Shown here piece after piece: positions 8,713 to 18,064 of a stretch of DNA of 64,000 nucleotides. A program made the translations under genes and the position numbers. The number at the start of each line of letters is the position of its first letter. Positions within the stretch are counted from its first letter, which is position 1. Origin of the DNA: PFJX01 sp040757575 (GTDB taxonomy: Bacteria > Pseudomonadota > Gammaproteobacteria > Burkholderiales > Thiobacillaceae); assembly GCA_040757575.1 (NCBI GenBank), contig JBFLXA010000003.1, positions 197,713 through 261,712 of the forward strand, given 5' to 3'. The notes below the pieces were generated by a model. It was given only the letters and a program-made list of their open reading frames with translations, did no database searches and had not been told where the DNA came from.

Positions 8713-11268
8713 ATGAGTACCGCGACCGAAGCCCTGCCCAGCTGGCTGGAATGGGTTTCCCGGCTGTTCGCGCCCAAGGCCGACGTGGATGCCGGCGACC
8801 CGCTGCAATTCTCGTCCTATCTGCCATATCGGGGCTGGGATGAAGAGGCCCAGTTGTTCATCCTGGGCAATCAGGTCGGCTTCTGCCTGGAGCTGGCGCC
8901 CCAGTCCGGCTCCGACCAGTCCATGGCGGACATCCTGGAAGGGCTGATGCACAACTGGCCGGTGGGCACGGGCATCCAATTCCACCTGTTCGGCACGCCC
9001 CACATCTACCGCCGCCTGACCCAGTACGCGAACATGCGGCTGGCCGACCCGGACATCAAGGAACGCTCCGACCGCGAAGGGCGGCCGGTTCGCAACGAGA
9101 ACATCTACCGCAAGCTGGCCCGGCGCCGGGTGGAACACCTGTCCCGCGCCGCGCATCAGTCCCTCACCCGAGGCAACATCTACATGCTGCGGGATTACCG
9201 GCTGGTGGTGTCGGTGACGGCGCCGATCCGCTTCAACGAACGCGCTCGCGTCGGCGAATTCCTCAACGCCCGCGCCGGCATGGAAACGACCCTGCGGGCG
9301 GCCGGCTTCCCGTCCCGCGTCTGGGACGCCTCCGACCTGGTCAACTGGTGCGCCGACTTCGCCAATCCGCACCGCCTGCATACCGAATTGCCGCTGCTCA
9401 ACTACGATGAGGGACGGCTGCTCAACGCCCAGGTGGTGGACTTCGACACGGTCCAGCTGGAGCATAGTCGCGGCATCCGCTTCACCAATACCCGGCACGA
9501 CGACCTCACGGTCGAAATGCGCGCCTACGCCGTGAAGGGCTACCCGGAACGCTTCAGCCTGGCCCGCATGGGCGCCTTGATCGGCGATCTGACCCAGTCC
9601 TCGCTGCAATATCCCTGTCCGTTCCTGCTGACCATGGGCGTGTATTTCCCGGATCCGTCCGGCACCAAGGCCATGGTGATGATGAATCAGGCGCGGGCGA
9701 CCCAGAACGCCGTCTCGAAGATGGCGCCGCTGATGCCCGATTCCCAGGACAAGAAGGCGGACTGGGATGAAGCCCTGCGTGTCGTCGACGGTGGTGGCGG
9801 TCTGGTGAAGGCCTATCACACGCTGCTGCTGTTTCCCGAGGAGGAGTACGCCTCGACGGCCGAGAAGGCCGCCGAATCGATCTGGCGCGACCAGGGCTTC
9901 CAACTCTGCCACATGACCCACATCCATCGGACCATCCTGCTGGCCTCGCTGCCGATGACGCTGCACGGGGACATGCAGAAGCTGCTGACCCGGTTCAAGC
10001 TGCCCTCGACCAAGAGCTACGAGAACGTGGTTTCCCTGGCGCCAATGATCGGGGAGTGGCGCGGTACGCCCACGCCCATGCTGATCATGGGCGGCCGACG
10101 TGGCCAGCTGACCGCCCTGGATTTCTACGACAACCCCGAGGGCAACTATTCCGTCGCCATCATCGGCACGCCGGGCTCGGGCAAGTCGGTGCTCTTGAAC
10201 GAGATCGCCTGGTCTTACCTGGGCGCCGGGGCGAAGGTCTGGCAACTCGATCTGGGCAAATCCTTCCAGAAGCTCGCAGAGAAGACCGGCGGTCACTTCG
10301 TCGACATTCACGCCGGCTCCGGGCATTGCGTCAACCCGTTCACCCACGTGGTCGATTTCTCCGACGACTTCGCCATGCTGCAAGCAGTGGTTGCCAAGAT
10401 GGCCTCGCCGTTCACCGACCTGGAGGCCTTCCAGTACCAGGCCATCGGTACGGTCATCACCCGGATCTGGAACGAGAAGGGCCGGGATACCACCATCACC
10501 GACATCCGCGACGTCTTCGCCAAGGGCTGTCTCAACGAGGGCGAACCCGAGGACGCCCGCATCCGCGACCTATCCGTGATGCTCTCGCCGTATTCCGCCG
10601 GTGGCGCCTACGGCGAGTTCTTCGACGGGCCGGCCAACGTCCAGTTCGACAACGACCATTTGGTCATCGAACTGGAATCGCTCAAGCGCTCGCCGGCCCT
10701 GCACCGGGTCATCATGATGGTGCTGCTGTTCCGCATCACCTCGGAGATGTACTTCAACCGCAACCGGAAGAAGCTCCTGATGATCGACGAGCTGAAGCAG
10801 CAACTGGGCAACGCCGGCGATTCCACCCTGGTGCTAATCATCGAGGAGGCGGCGCGGCGAGCCCGGAAATACGGCGGCTCCCTCATCACCGCCACCCACA
10901 TGGTGGAGGACTACCACGCCAGCGAGGCCCTGCACACGGCCTTCGCCCTGTCCGACTACATCATCGTCCTGCGGCAACGCCGGGAATCCATCGAGAAGCT
11001 GGCCCAGGAAGGCAAGCTGCACATGGACGAAGGCCGCAAGCGCCTGCTGTCGTCGCTGCGCATGGAAAAGGGCGCCTACGCCGAGGCCTACCTTTACAGC
11101 ACCATGGGCGAGGGCATCGTGCGCCTCATCATCGATCCGTTCAGCCTGCTGATGTTCTCCAACCGGCATGAGGACAACGCGCCGATCGACGAGCTGCGCG
11201 CCCAGGGCCATTCCCTCGACGAAGCCATCGAGATCCTCCTGGAGCGTCGCGGCGGGAGGGCGGCATGA
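8713..11268 (+). CDS. traC: Pilus assembly ATPase TraC (VirB4-like)
   Basis: An 851-residue ATPase that powers pilus extension and transfer. The N-terminal half is the TraC/F-type VirB4 domain. The C-terminal half is a RecA-like motor with Walker A GTPGSGKS (485-492) and Walker B LLMIDE (Asp692-Glu693). There is no signal peptide, so it acts at the cytoplasmic face of the inner membrane. Length agrees with TraC of F-like plasmids. It overlaps trbI by 4 bases. Confidence 0.95.
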   Translation: MSTATEALPSWLEWVSRLFAPKADVDAGDPLQFSSYLPYRGWDEEAQLFILGNQVGFCLELAPQSGSDQSMADILEGLMHNWPVGTGIQFHLFGTPHIYRRLTQYANMRLADPDIKERSDREGRPVRNENIYRKLARRRVEHLSRAAHQSLTRGNIYMLRDYRLVVSVTAPIRFNERARVGEFLNARAGMETTLRAAGFPSRVWDASDLVNWCADFANPHRLHTELPLLNYDEGRLLNAQVVDFDTVQLEHSRGIRFTNTRHDDLTVEMRAYAVKGYPERFSLARMGALIGDLTQSSLQYPCPFLLTMGVYFPDPSGTKAMVMMNQARATQNAVSKMAPLMPDSQDKKADWDEALRVVDGGGGLVKAYHTLLLFPEEEYASTAEKAAESIWRDQGFQLCHMTHIHRTILLASLPMTLHGDMQKLLTRFKLPSTKSYENVVSLAPMIGEWRGTPTPMLIMGGRRGQLTALDFYDNPEGNYSVAIIGTPGSGKSVLLNEIAWSYLGAGAKVWQLDLGKSFQKLAEKTGGHFVDIHAGSGHCVNPFTHVVDFSDDFAMLQAVVAKMASPFTDLEAFQYQAIGTVITRIWNEKGRDTTITDIRDVFAKGCLNEGEPEDARIRDLSVMLSPYSAGGAYGEFFDGPANVQFDNDHLVIELESLKRSPALHRVIMMVLLFRITSEMYFNRNRKKLLMIDELKQQLGNAGDSTLVLIIEEAARRARKYGGSLITATHMVEDYHASEALHTAFALSDYIIVLRQRRESIEKLAQEGKLHMDEGRKRLLSSLRMEKGAYAEAYLYSTMGEGIVRLIIDPFSLLMFSNRHEDNAPIDELRAQGHSLDEAIEILLERRGGRAA

Positions 11269-11627
11269 CCCTGCGCGACTGGCTGCTGGTCCTGCTGGCC
11301 AACTCGACCCTGGTGCTGGGCGGCATCGTGCTCTACGACACCTTGCGTGACGCCGGCAGGCCTGTGTTCGGCGTGGTCGATCTGGCAAGCGTCTATCGCG
11401 AGAAGGAAGAGACCTTCGCCAAAATCATCGGCAACGACAAGACGACCGAGGAAGAGCGCAACAAGGCGGTGGCGGCGGCGCAGTCCTTCGCCAAGGCGCT
11501 GCCAGCCGTGCTGGCGAGCCTGTCGCAAGAGTGTGGCTGCGTCGTCCTGATGGGCAACGCGGTAGTCTCGAAGACAACGCAGGTACACGACCTGACGCCG
11601 CTTCTACGCGCCCGGCTCGGGATGTGA
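11265..11627 (+). CDS. trbI: Transfer protein TrbI (F type)
   Basis: A 120-residue inner-membrane protein with one N-terminal helix (about 5-25) and a periplasmic coiled-coil-rich domain ending in a Cys-containing segment ECGCVVL. It matches F-type TrbI (about 128 residues), part of the pilus assembly and retraction group. It overlaps traC by 4 bases and precedes the peptidase gene, as in F-like operons. Confidence 0.78.
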   Translation: MTLRDWLLVLLANSTLVLGGIVLYDTLRDAGRPVFGVVDLASVYREKEETFAKIIGNDKTTEEERNKAVAAAQSFAKALPAVLASLSQECGCVVLMGNAVVSKTTQVHDLTPLLRARLGM

Positions 11628-11636
11628 CGCGGGGCC

Positions 11637-12194
11637 TTGATGACGGCTTCTCCACACCCTCAGTCAGTTCCGGCGCCACGCGGGCGCCTCGCTAATTGGC
11701 GGTTCCGAGTCGGCGGCGAGCTGATGGAACTGCTGCGTCTACCGCTGCGTTACTGGAAGGCCACGCTTCTGTTCCTTCCAGTGGCCGTCTGGCTGGCCAT
11801 GCATTACCGGGTGAACCTGAGCCCCTCGATGCCCTGGACACTGGCCAGGGTGGAGTACGGTCGGCTGCCGCACCTGGGTGAGCTCATGCTCTATGAGTAT
11901 CGGGGCACCATGCGGGATCTGCCATCCCACACCTTCTTCAAGGAAGTGGCCGGTATTCCCGGTGACGTCATCAGTCTGGAAGGGCGGGCCGTCTGGATCG
12001 GGGCCTGTTACATGGGCCTGGCCATGCCGGCCACGCGCGATGGCAAGCGCCTGACGCCGATTGCACCGGGCGTGATCCCGCCGGGATATTTCTACGCCAA
12101 GGGCGAACATCCGTCGTCGTTCGATTCCCGCTACCGGGAAAGCGGCCTGGTGCCGTTCGATGCCGTGATCGGCGTCGCGCATCCGGTGTTCTGA
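11637..12194 (+). CDS. S26 signal-peptidase-like transfer protein (TrhF/TraF of IncP type)
   Basis: A 185-residue membrane-bound peptidase of family S26. Ser64 in SPSMPW fits the nucleophile and Lys102 in FFKEVAGIPGD the general base, followed by the conserved GIPGD box; one membrane helix lies around 42-58. Such enzymes mature pilin or other transfer proteins in place of host LepB. It starts 9 bases after trbI and is followed by traW. The symbol traF is used for two unrelated proteins, so I leave the symbol empty. Confidence 0.85.
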   Translation: MMTASPHPQSVPAPRGRLANWRFRVGGELMELLRLPLRYWKATLLFLPVAVWLAMHYRVNLSPSMPWTLARVEYGRLPHLGELMLYEYRGTMRDLPSHTFFKEVAGIPGDVISLEGRAVWIGACYMGLAMPATRDGKRLTPIAPGVIPPGYFYAKGEHPSSFDSRYRESGLVPFDAVIGVAHPVF

Positions 12195-12196
12195 CA

Positions 12197-12817
12197 ATGC
12201 GCGGCCTGTTCGTTCTCCTCCTGGTACTGCCCGGCTGGTCCCCGGCACACGATCTGGGTGCCTTCGGCAAGACCTATCCCATCACCGAGCCCGATTTCCT
12301 GGCCGAGATCCAGGACATCGCCAAGCAGAAGATGGCAAACGGCGAATGGAAACGCCTGGAGGTCGATGCGCGGGAACGCGGCAAGCGCTACTTCGAGCGC
12401 CCGCCGGCCGTCACGGGCCTGCGCACGGCGACGAAGGGCAGGGTACGGCGGTTCGACCCCAGCATCACCCTCTCCGAGAATATCCGCGATGCCGACGGCC
12501 GTCTGCTCTTCGCGGCCGGCACCACCGTGAACCCGGCCGACATCGCGCCGTTCCCCGGCGCGCTGCTCTATCTGAACGGCGACGACAAGCGCCAGGTTGC
12601 CCTGGCTGAGAAGCTCGTCAAACAGAAGGGCGATGCCCTGAGGGTGATCCTGGTCGACGGCTCGCCGGCCGAGCTGATGCGCCAATGGGAACGGCCGGTC
12701 TACTTCGACCAAGCCGGCGCCGGGGTGCGCCGCTTCGGGCTCGACACCGTGCCGGTGCTCATCATTCAGAAGAACCCAACCGACCGCTTCCTGACCATCG
12801 AGGAGATCAAGCCATGA
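12197..12817 (+). CDS. traW: Transfer protein TraW
   Basis: A 206-residue periplasmic protein with a short signal peptide (ending about residue 17) and the characteristic early segment GKTYPITEPDFL. TraW works with TrbC, TraU, TraF and TraH in pilus assembly. The C-terminus has a thioredoxin-like flavour (FGLDTVPVLIIQ). It starts 2 bases after the peptidase gene and overlaps traU by 4 bases (ATGA). Confidence 0.9.
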   Translation: MRGLFVLLLVLPGWSPAHDLGAFGKTYPITEPDFLAEIQDIAKQKMANGEWKRLEVDARERGKRYFERPPAVTGLRTATKGRVRRFDPSITLSENIRDADGRLLFAAGTTVNPADIAPFPGALLYLNGDDKRQVALAEKLVKQKGDALRVILVDGSPAELMRQWERPVYFDQAGAGVRRFGLDTVPVLIIQKNPTDRFLTIEEIKP

Positions 12818-13824
12818 TCCGGGCCACGCTCGCCTTGGTTGACGGCTTGCTCATGTCGCCCAGCCCGCTCCTGGCGGGTTCCTGCGAAGGGGAGTTCCCC
12901 AACCCGGTCACCGACATCTGCTGGCGTTGCATCCTGCCCTTGTCGATCGGCAGCGCCCGCATCGCCAACATCGGCAACCAGACCGACATCGACAACCCGG
13001 GCAACCCGATCTGCACCTGTGGCAGTGCCCCGCCTCATATCGGCGTCACCCTGGGCTTCTGGGAGCCGGCCTTGCTGGCGGAGGTGCCGCGCCAGCCATA
13101 CTGCTTCCCCATCCTGGGCGGCTTGCAGATGAACACCGGCGGCTACCAGCCGACCCAGCACGCCCGTTCGTCCCAGACGCCGGCCAAGCCGACTTCGACG
13201 GCGTTCTACCACGCCCACCACTACACCTTCCCGATCCTCTATGCCCTGGGCGTGCTCCAGGATCACCCCTGCCTGGTGCAGAACAGCATCGATATCGGCT
13301 TCATGACCGAGTTCGACCCGACCTGGAACGATCCGGCCCTGTCCAGTTGGGTCAATCCGGAGGCCTTCCTGTTCGCCAACCCGGCCGCCCTGGCGGCCTG
13401 CGCGGCCGATTGTGTCGCGGCCAGCGTCGACAAGCCGCTGGCTGCCACGCCTTGGTGCGCCGGTTGTCAGGGCAGCCTCCACCCCATGCAGGGCTTCGTT
13501 CCGCACCACACCGGCGGTGTCGCTACATCGCTGCTACTGACGCAGCGACTGGAAGCCAAGATGCACAAGTTCGGGGTGGCCTGGCGTTATCACGGATCGG
13601 ACGCTCTGTGCGGGCCGTACCCCTCGCCGGTGATGGATCGCCAGGCCTACAAGACCCAGATGCTCTACCCGGTACCGAACACCCGGAAGATCAACGGCAA
13701 GTGCTGCCAGAACCTGGGCGAGTCCTCGATCCTATGGGGCTCGGCCAAGGAATTCCCCATCGCCGGCGAGGACTTCGCCTACCTCCTGTTCCGCAAGCGG
13801 AACTGCTGCATGATCTTGTTCTGA
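12814..13824 (+). CDS. traU: Transfer protein TraU
   Basis: A 336-residue secreted Cys-rich protein. After the signal peptide it shows the diagnostic opening NPVTDICWRCILPLSIG. TraU acts in the periplasm in DNA transfer and pilus assembly. The start at 12814 overlaps the traW stop as ATGA; a longer in-frame reading from 12685 would overlap traW by 133 bases and lacks the signal peptide at its start. Its many cysteines explain the dsbC gene upstream. Confidence 0.93.
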   Translation: MIRATLALVDGLLMSPSPLLAGSCEGEFPNPVTDICWRCILPLSIGSARIANIGNQTDIDNPGNPICTCGSAPPHIGVTLGFWEPALLAEVPRQPYCFPILGGLQMNTGGYQPTQHARSSQTPAKPTSTAFYHAHHYTFPILYALGVLQDHPCLVQNSIDIGFMTEFDPTWNDPALSSWVNPEAFLFANPAALAACAADCVAASVDKPLAATPWCAGCQGSLHPMQGFVPHHTGGVATSLLLTQRLEAKMHKFGVAWRYHGSDALCGPYPSPVMDRQAYKTQMLYPVPNTRKINGKCCQNLGESSILWGSAKEFPIAGEDFAYLLFRKRNCCMILF

Positions 13825-13831
13825 GGTGGCC

Positions 13832-14545
13832 ATGAAGAACTTGACCAGCCTCACAATCACCGCTCTGGTAGCCACCGTCCTTGCCACCGCCGCCCGGGGC
13901 CAGGATCAGGTTGACTGGCAGTCCCGGATCGACGCGGCCGTTCGCGCCGCCGAGCAGGCCGACACGGCGGCGTGGCACCAGCGCGGCGAGAAGGCCATCC
14001 AGTCGGCCGAACAGGCGCCGGCACCGGGTATCGCCAACTGGGACAATCTGCCGACCTCAGCATCGCCCGCATCGGACGTCCTGCCGTTTGTCGAACTTTT
14101 CCAGGGTTACCTGAACCAGCAAGCCCAAGGGCAACCGGCGCCGGGTGGTCTGTCCGTCTTCGTTTCCCTGTCCATGCCGCGCGGCAGCCTGGAGTTGCTG
14201 GTCGCCGAGGCGGAGCGAACCGGCGCGACCCTGGTCCTGCGCGGCATGGTTGACCGCTCGATCTCCAAGACGATGCTCGCAGTCCAGAAACTGATAGGTC
14301 CGCGGCAGGTCGCCTGGGCCATCGATCCGGATGCCTTCGCGCGCTTCCGGGTGGAGAGCGTCCCGGTCTTCGTCATGACCCGTCAGGGCGCCCGTATCGA
14401 AGGTTGCGGCGACGAGGCCTGTTTTACCCAGGACGACTACGTGCGCCTGGCCGGCGATGTGAGCATCCCCTATGCCCTCGACGCCATCGAGCGATTGGCG
14501 CCTCTGTTCCGTGATGACGTGGCGAAGGCGAGGGCAGGGCGATGA
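13832..14545 (+). CDS. trbC: Transfer protein TrbC (F type)
   Basis: A 237-residue periplasmic protein with signal peptide (about 1-24). It carries the conserved FVSLSMPRGSLE block and VPVFVMT, typical of F-type TrbC with its thioredoxin-like fold. It partners TraW in pilus assembly. I chose ATG 13832, preceded by GAGGTGG, rather than GTG 13826. It overlaps traN by 4 bases. Confidence 0.88.
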   Translation: MKNLTSLTITALVATVLATAARGQDQVDWQSRIDAAVRAAEQADTAAWHQRGEKAIQSAEQAPAPGIANWDNLPTSASPASDVLPFVELFQGYLNQQAQGQPAPGGLSVFVSLSMPRGSLELLVAEAERTGATLVLRGMVDRSISKTMLAVQKLIGPRQVAWAIDPDAFARFRVESVPVFVMTRQGARIEGCGDEACFTQDDYVRLAGDVSIPYALDAIERLAPLFRDDVAKARAGR

Positions 14546-16881
14546 GGAAACGATTGGCGCCGATGGCGCTGCTGGTCTGCGCGGGTCTTGCCCACGGTGA
14601 TCCGATGAGCGAGGCCCGCGCCGTCGGCCAGGGATCGGTCGATACGATTTACGGCGGGATCAACTACTCCGGGTCGGCCTGGACGCAGGACGCGGCACAG
14701 GCCTCGACCGGCGGCAATGCACCCTATGGGGTTGATCCGAGCACCGCCAGCACGCAAGGCGCGGCCCTGCAAGCGGCATGCGCCTCGAACCCGGCCTCAC
14801 GGGCCGAATGTGAGGGCTTGAACGCCAGCGCCGACACCGCGAATTCAGGCGTCTACCAGAATGCCGGCCAGATCGTGCCGCAGGACGTGTACAAGTTGAG
14901 AGAGGGTCAACTGCCCATCGATTCAGCGCTGGCCGATACGGGGATCGCTGGTGCGTACTCCGCTTGCACTACCCAGACCGTCACCCAGGGCCAGCAGTAT
15001 TTCGACGAGCAGTATTGCCACGACTATTACCTGCGGGTACTCGACCAGCCTTGCACCAAGACCCTGGACGTGGAGCTTGTCTGCGAGTCGAGGGTGGTGC
15101 CGCGGGTGAATACCGCCACGGGGTGGTACTGGTGCGGGGGCTGCGCCTACAACCGGGATGGGCAGTGGAGCACCTACAAGGACCAGGTCACGAACCTGTT
15201 GCAGGCGCTCGGCAATCAAACCCAGTTCGCCGGCTCGTTGACCGCCGGGGACTATTGGGGCGTGGTCGGCACGGGCGGCGCGGCGATGACGTTCAAGGTG
15301 AACGGGCATGCCTACGGCACCGGAACCAGCTTCTGGTATTACCACATCCATATCGGACGGGGGATTTCGTACGGAATCTGCGTCAACAATAGCCCGACCT
15401 TCCAGCAATCGGGCTGCACCGGCGCCATCAACGATTCGATGGTCGATCTGTCCGGGCAAGCGGACTGCCCCAATCCGACCTGGCGTCCGCCGACGGAGGA
15501 TTATCCCGGCCACTACTATTGCCCAGGGGCGACGACGATCTCCTGCCCAGCCGGTTCGGAGGCGCAGGTCATCGACGGAAACAGCACCTGCATCGGCGAT
15601 CTCCAGTGTAGCGAGCGTGATGACTGGCAGGATTCCTGTGCCGGTTATGCGTCTCGCGTCCCCCCGGGTTTGCTGCCTCCGGATGGGGTCAATCCGGACG
15701 GCGGGCTGGTGCCGTTCCCGGTCGCCACCGGCCCGGGCCCCAAGGACAAGTGCGAGCGCACCACCTCGGTCTGCACCCAGCCAGGGGAGACACGGGACAT
15801 CGATGACCATCCGGTCACCCGCGACTGCTGGCAATACACGAACACGTTCACCTGCCTGGACCTCGATCCGAAGTCCGATTGCGACCAGCCCCGCTGGGGC
15901 AGTTGCACCACCCTCGGCACCAGCTGCATCGACAGGGACGAACTGATCCCGGACTTCTGCACGGCCGAGCAGACCCGGTTCTCCTGCATGGTGGCGGACA
16001 CCACCCGCGAGGAAACCGTCACCGATTGCGGCACACAGGTCTATCAGGACTCCAGCGGCGCGGTCTGGGACACCGGCCACGAGCCCGATAACGACCTGGC
16101 CTCGGTCGTGGCATTCATGGAGGCCGGCCGGGAGGCGGGCGGCTACATCGACCCGGATTCATTGGAGTTGTTCAAGGGCTTCGACAGCCGCTGCAAGAAG
16201 AAGCTTTTCGGCCTGGTTAACTGCTGCAACAAGGGCGGCACCAGCTCCGGGAGCATGTTCTCCAATTCCGCCATCGCGGCGGTCTCGGCCGGCGGCCAGG
16301 CAGCCGCCTCTACCTACACCTTCGATGCCCTGTTCGTGTCGGACGCGCCGAACTGGGTCATCAACGGCTTTTCGTCGGTGTTCGGCTCCGGCACCAGTTC
16401 GGCGCTCGCGGGCCTGCTGGCCGGCCAGGTCTCGGTGGAGAGTTTCCTGACCTCCCTGATACCCGGCCCCTGGAGCATCGCCATGCTGGCCCTCCAGTTC
16501 TCGGGGTTGCTGAGTTGCGAGGACCGCGACATCGAAACGGCGCTCAAGCGCGATGCCCGCTTGTGCGTCGATCTGGGCGGCTACTGCTCCAAGAAGGTGC
16601 CCATCATCGGCACTTGCCTGGAACGGACCTACAGCCATTGCTGTTTCAACTCGCTGCTCGCCAAGGCCATCAATACCCAGGGCAAGGCCCAACTCGGGAT
16701 GGGGATGGGCAGCGCGAAGCAACCGAACTGCGGCGGCTTCACCGCGGCGCAGTTGCAACAGCTCGATCTGGCCGCCATGGACCTGTCCGAGTTCATGGAT
16801 CAGGTCAGGCCGCAGGGGGTGTCGCCGACAGCCACATCCTGCTACTTCCAGGGAGAAACCTCATGTCCAGCCGTGCATTGA
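14542..16881 (+). CDS. traN: Mating-pair stabilisation adhesin TraN
   Basis: A 779-residue outer-membrane protein with signal peptide and dozens of cysteines spread over the whole length, the hallmark of TraN. TraN contacts the recipient surface and stabilises mating aggregates, so its middle part usually sets recipient preference. The gene is longer than F TraN (about 600 residues), as in other broad groups. A small frame starts inside its last 19 bases. Confidence 0.9.
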   Translation: MRKRLAPMALLVCAGLAHGDPMSEARAVGQGSVDTIYGGINYSGSAWTQDAAQASTGGNAPYGVDPSTASTQGAALQAACASNPASRAECEGLNASADTANSGVYQNAGQIVPQDVYKLREGQLPIDSALADTGIAGAYSACTTQTVTQGQQYFDEQYCHDYYLRVLDQPCTKTLDVELVCESRVVPRVNTATGWYWCGGCAYNRDGQWSTYKDQVTNLLQALGNQTQFAGSLTAGDYWGVVGTGGAAMTFKVNGHAYGTGTSFWYYHIHIGRGISYGICVNNSPTFQQSGCTGAINDSMVDLSGQADCPNPTWRPPTEDYPGHYYCPGATTISCPAGSEAQVIDGNSTCIGDLQCSERDDWQDSCAGYASRVPPGLLPPDGVNPDGGLVPFPVATGPGPKDKCERTTSVCTQPGETRDIDDHPVTRDCWQYTNTFTCLDLDPKSDCDQPRWGSCTTLGTSCIDRDELIPDFCTAEQTRFSCMVADTTREETVTDCGTQVYQDSSGAVWDTGHEPDNDLASVVAFMEAGREAGGYIDPDSLELFKGFDSRCKKKLFGLVNCCNKGGTSSGSMFSNSAIAAVSAGGQAAASTYTFDALFVSDAPNWVINGFSSVFGSGTSSALAGLLAGQVSVESFLTSLIPGPWSIAMLALQFSGLLSCEDRDIETALKRDARLCVDLGGYCSKKVPIIGTCLERTYSHCCFNSLLAKAINTQGKAQLGMGMGSAKQPNCGGFTAAQLQQLDLAAMDLSEFMDQVRPQGVSPTATSCYFQGETSCPAVH

Positions 16882-17237
16882 TCGTGATCCTGGCTTTGCT
16901 CGCCCAAGACGCCATGGCCCGTCAAACCGTGTCCAGCCTCAAGCCGCTGCTTGTCGAGGCGCTCAGGAAGGGAAGCGCCGAGGGCTTGCTCGCAAATCCT
17001 GATGCCAAGGCCTTCAGCCAGACCTTCGGAAGTACCGCGCCCATCCTGATCGACGTCGTCCGCATCGGCTCGCACCAGGAGGCGGGCTGTGGCCGCCTGC
17101 GCGTGACGACGAGCCAGGCCGGTGTCGTGGAGCGTGATCAGAAGGGCCATGCGCTGCCCGCCAAGGACCAGCGCATGGTGTACCAGGTCAATTTCTGTGG
17201 GAGCGGCCGTTTTCCAATTGGGGAGGAGGGCAGGTGA
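16863..17237 (+). CDS. Small secreted protein of the transfer operon, unknown function
   Basis: A 124-residue protein with signal peptide (about 1-19, ending QDAMA) and two cysteines (GCGRL and NFCGS). It overlaps traN by 19 bases and the traF start by 4 bases, so it is fitted tightly in the operon, and AGGGAGAAACCTC precedes the ATG. The much longer frame beginning at 16515 reads through traN and is not credible. I do not recognise the family. It could be a periplasmic helper of pilus assembly, but this is a guess from position. Confidence 0.7.
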   Translation: MSSRALIVILALLAQDAMARQTVSSLKPLLVEALRKGSAEGLLANPDAKAFSQTFGSTAPILIDVVRIGSHQEAGCGRLRVTTSQAGVVERDQKGHALPAKDQRMVYQVNFCGSGRFPIGEEGR

Positions 17238-18064
17238 CGCGCGCACGTCTGGGTGTGCTGGGCGCGCTTCTCTGTAGCGCCTTCGCCTCGGCACAGCCGC
17301 TGGAGGCCAAGTCGTTTCTGCTGGACAAGGAACGGGGCTGGTTCTGGTACGAGCAGGCGCCGGCACCCGTCGAGACCGCGCCGAAACCGAAGGGCGAAGC
17401 GGGGCAGGCCACCGGCAAACCGGTCGAGGTTCGGATGTATGAGCAGTTCAAGGCCGGCATGGAAGAGGCTCGGATCGTCGCCATGTTCAATCCTACCCAG
17501 GCGAACGTGGAGCGCTACGTCCAGTACCGCACCGCCCTGGTGAAGCTGGCCGATCAACTGGCCGAGGCGGGCCAGCGGGTGGTCTGGGCGAACCCCGAAT
17601 ACGATTTCACCCAGGCGCGGCCGGTGTCGGCCGTCGGCCTACAGGTGCATGACGCGGAGAAATCGGAACAGCACCGGCGGACCTTCGACCGCCTGGCCAA
17701 GACCCACGTGTTGTACTTCTTCTTCAAGTCGGACTGCCCCTACTGCCACGCCTTTGCACCGGTCCTGCTGGGTTTCTCGCAGGCCACCGGGATCAAGATA
17801 TTTCCGGTGTCGCTCGATGGCGGTGGTTTGCCGGAGTTTCCCCAACCGCATAAGGACCATGGCCAAGCGGCGGCGCTGGGCGCCACGACCGTGCCGGCCG
17901 TCTACCTGGCCAATCCATTGACCCACGAAATCACGCCGGTCGCCTTCGGCATCCAGTCCGAAACGGAACTGGTCGACCGCGTCATGGCCATCGCCAATCC
18001 GGGTATGAGCGGCTTTGTCGATGCCTTGACGCCCATTCGTTCCCTGGAGGGATTAGCACCTTGA
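17234..18064 (+). CDS. traF: Transfer protein TraF, thioredoxin-fold with CPYC
   Basis: A 276-residue periplasmic protein with signal peptide (about 1-17). Its C-terminal thioredoxin fold has an intact CXXC (Cys168-Pro-Tyr-Cys171) in FFKSDCPYCHAF. As I recall, F-plasmid TraF has lost this motif, so this copy may be a working oxidoreductase alongside the operon's DsbC. It belongs to the TraF/H/W/U/TrbC pilus assembly group. Its stop overlaps the TTG start of traH. Confidence 0.88.
   Translation: MTRARLGVLGALLCSAFASAQPLEAKSFLLDKERGWFWYEQAPAPVETAPKPKGEAGQATGKPVEVRMYEQFKAGMEEARIVAMFNPTQANVERYVQYRTALVKLADQLAEAGQRVVWANPEYDFTQARPVSAVGLQVHDAEKSEQHRRTFDRLAKTHVLYFFFKSDCPYCHAFAPVLLGFSQATGIKIFPVSLDGGGLPEFPQPHKDHGQAAALGATTVPAVYLANPLTHEITPVAFGIQSETELVDRVMAIANPGMSGFVDALTPIRSLEGLAP

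Noticed and set aside
8188..10383. 731-codon frame on the minus strand opposite traV/traC
   Set aside because: Antisense shadow in GC-rich DNA; low-complexity His/Gly/Arg/Gln composition and no motif, while the plus strand encodes intact TraV and TraC.
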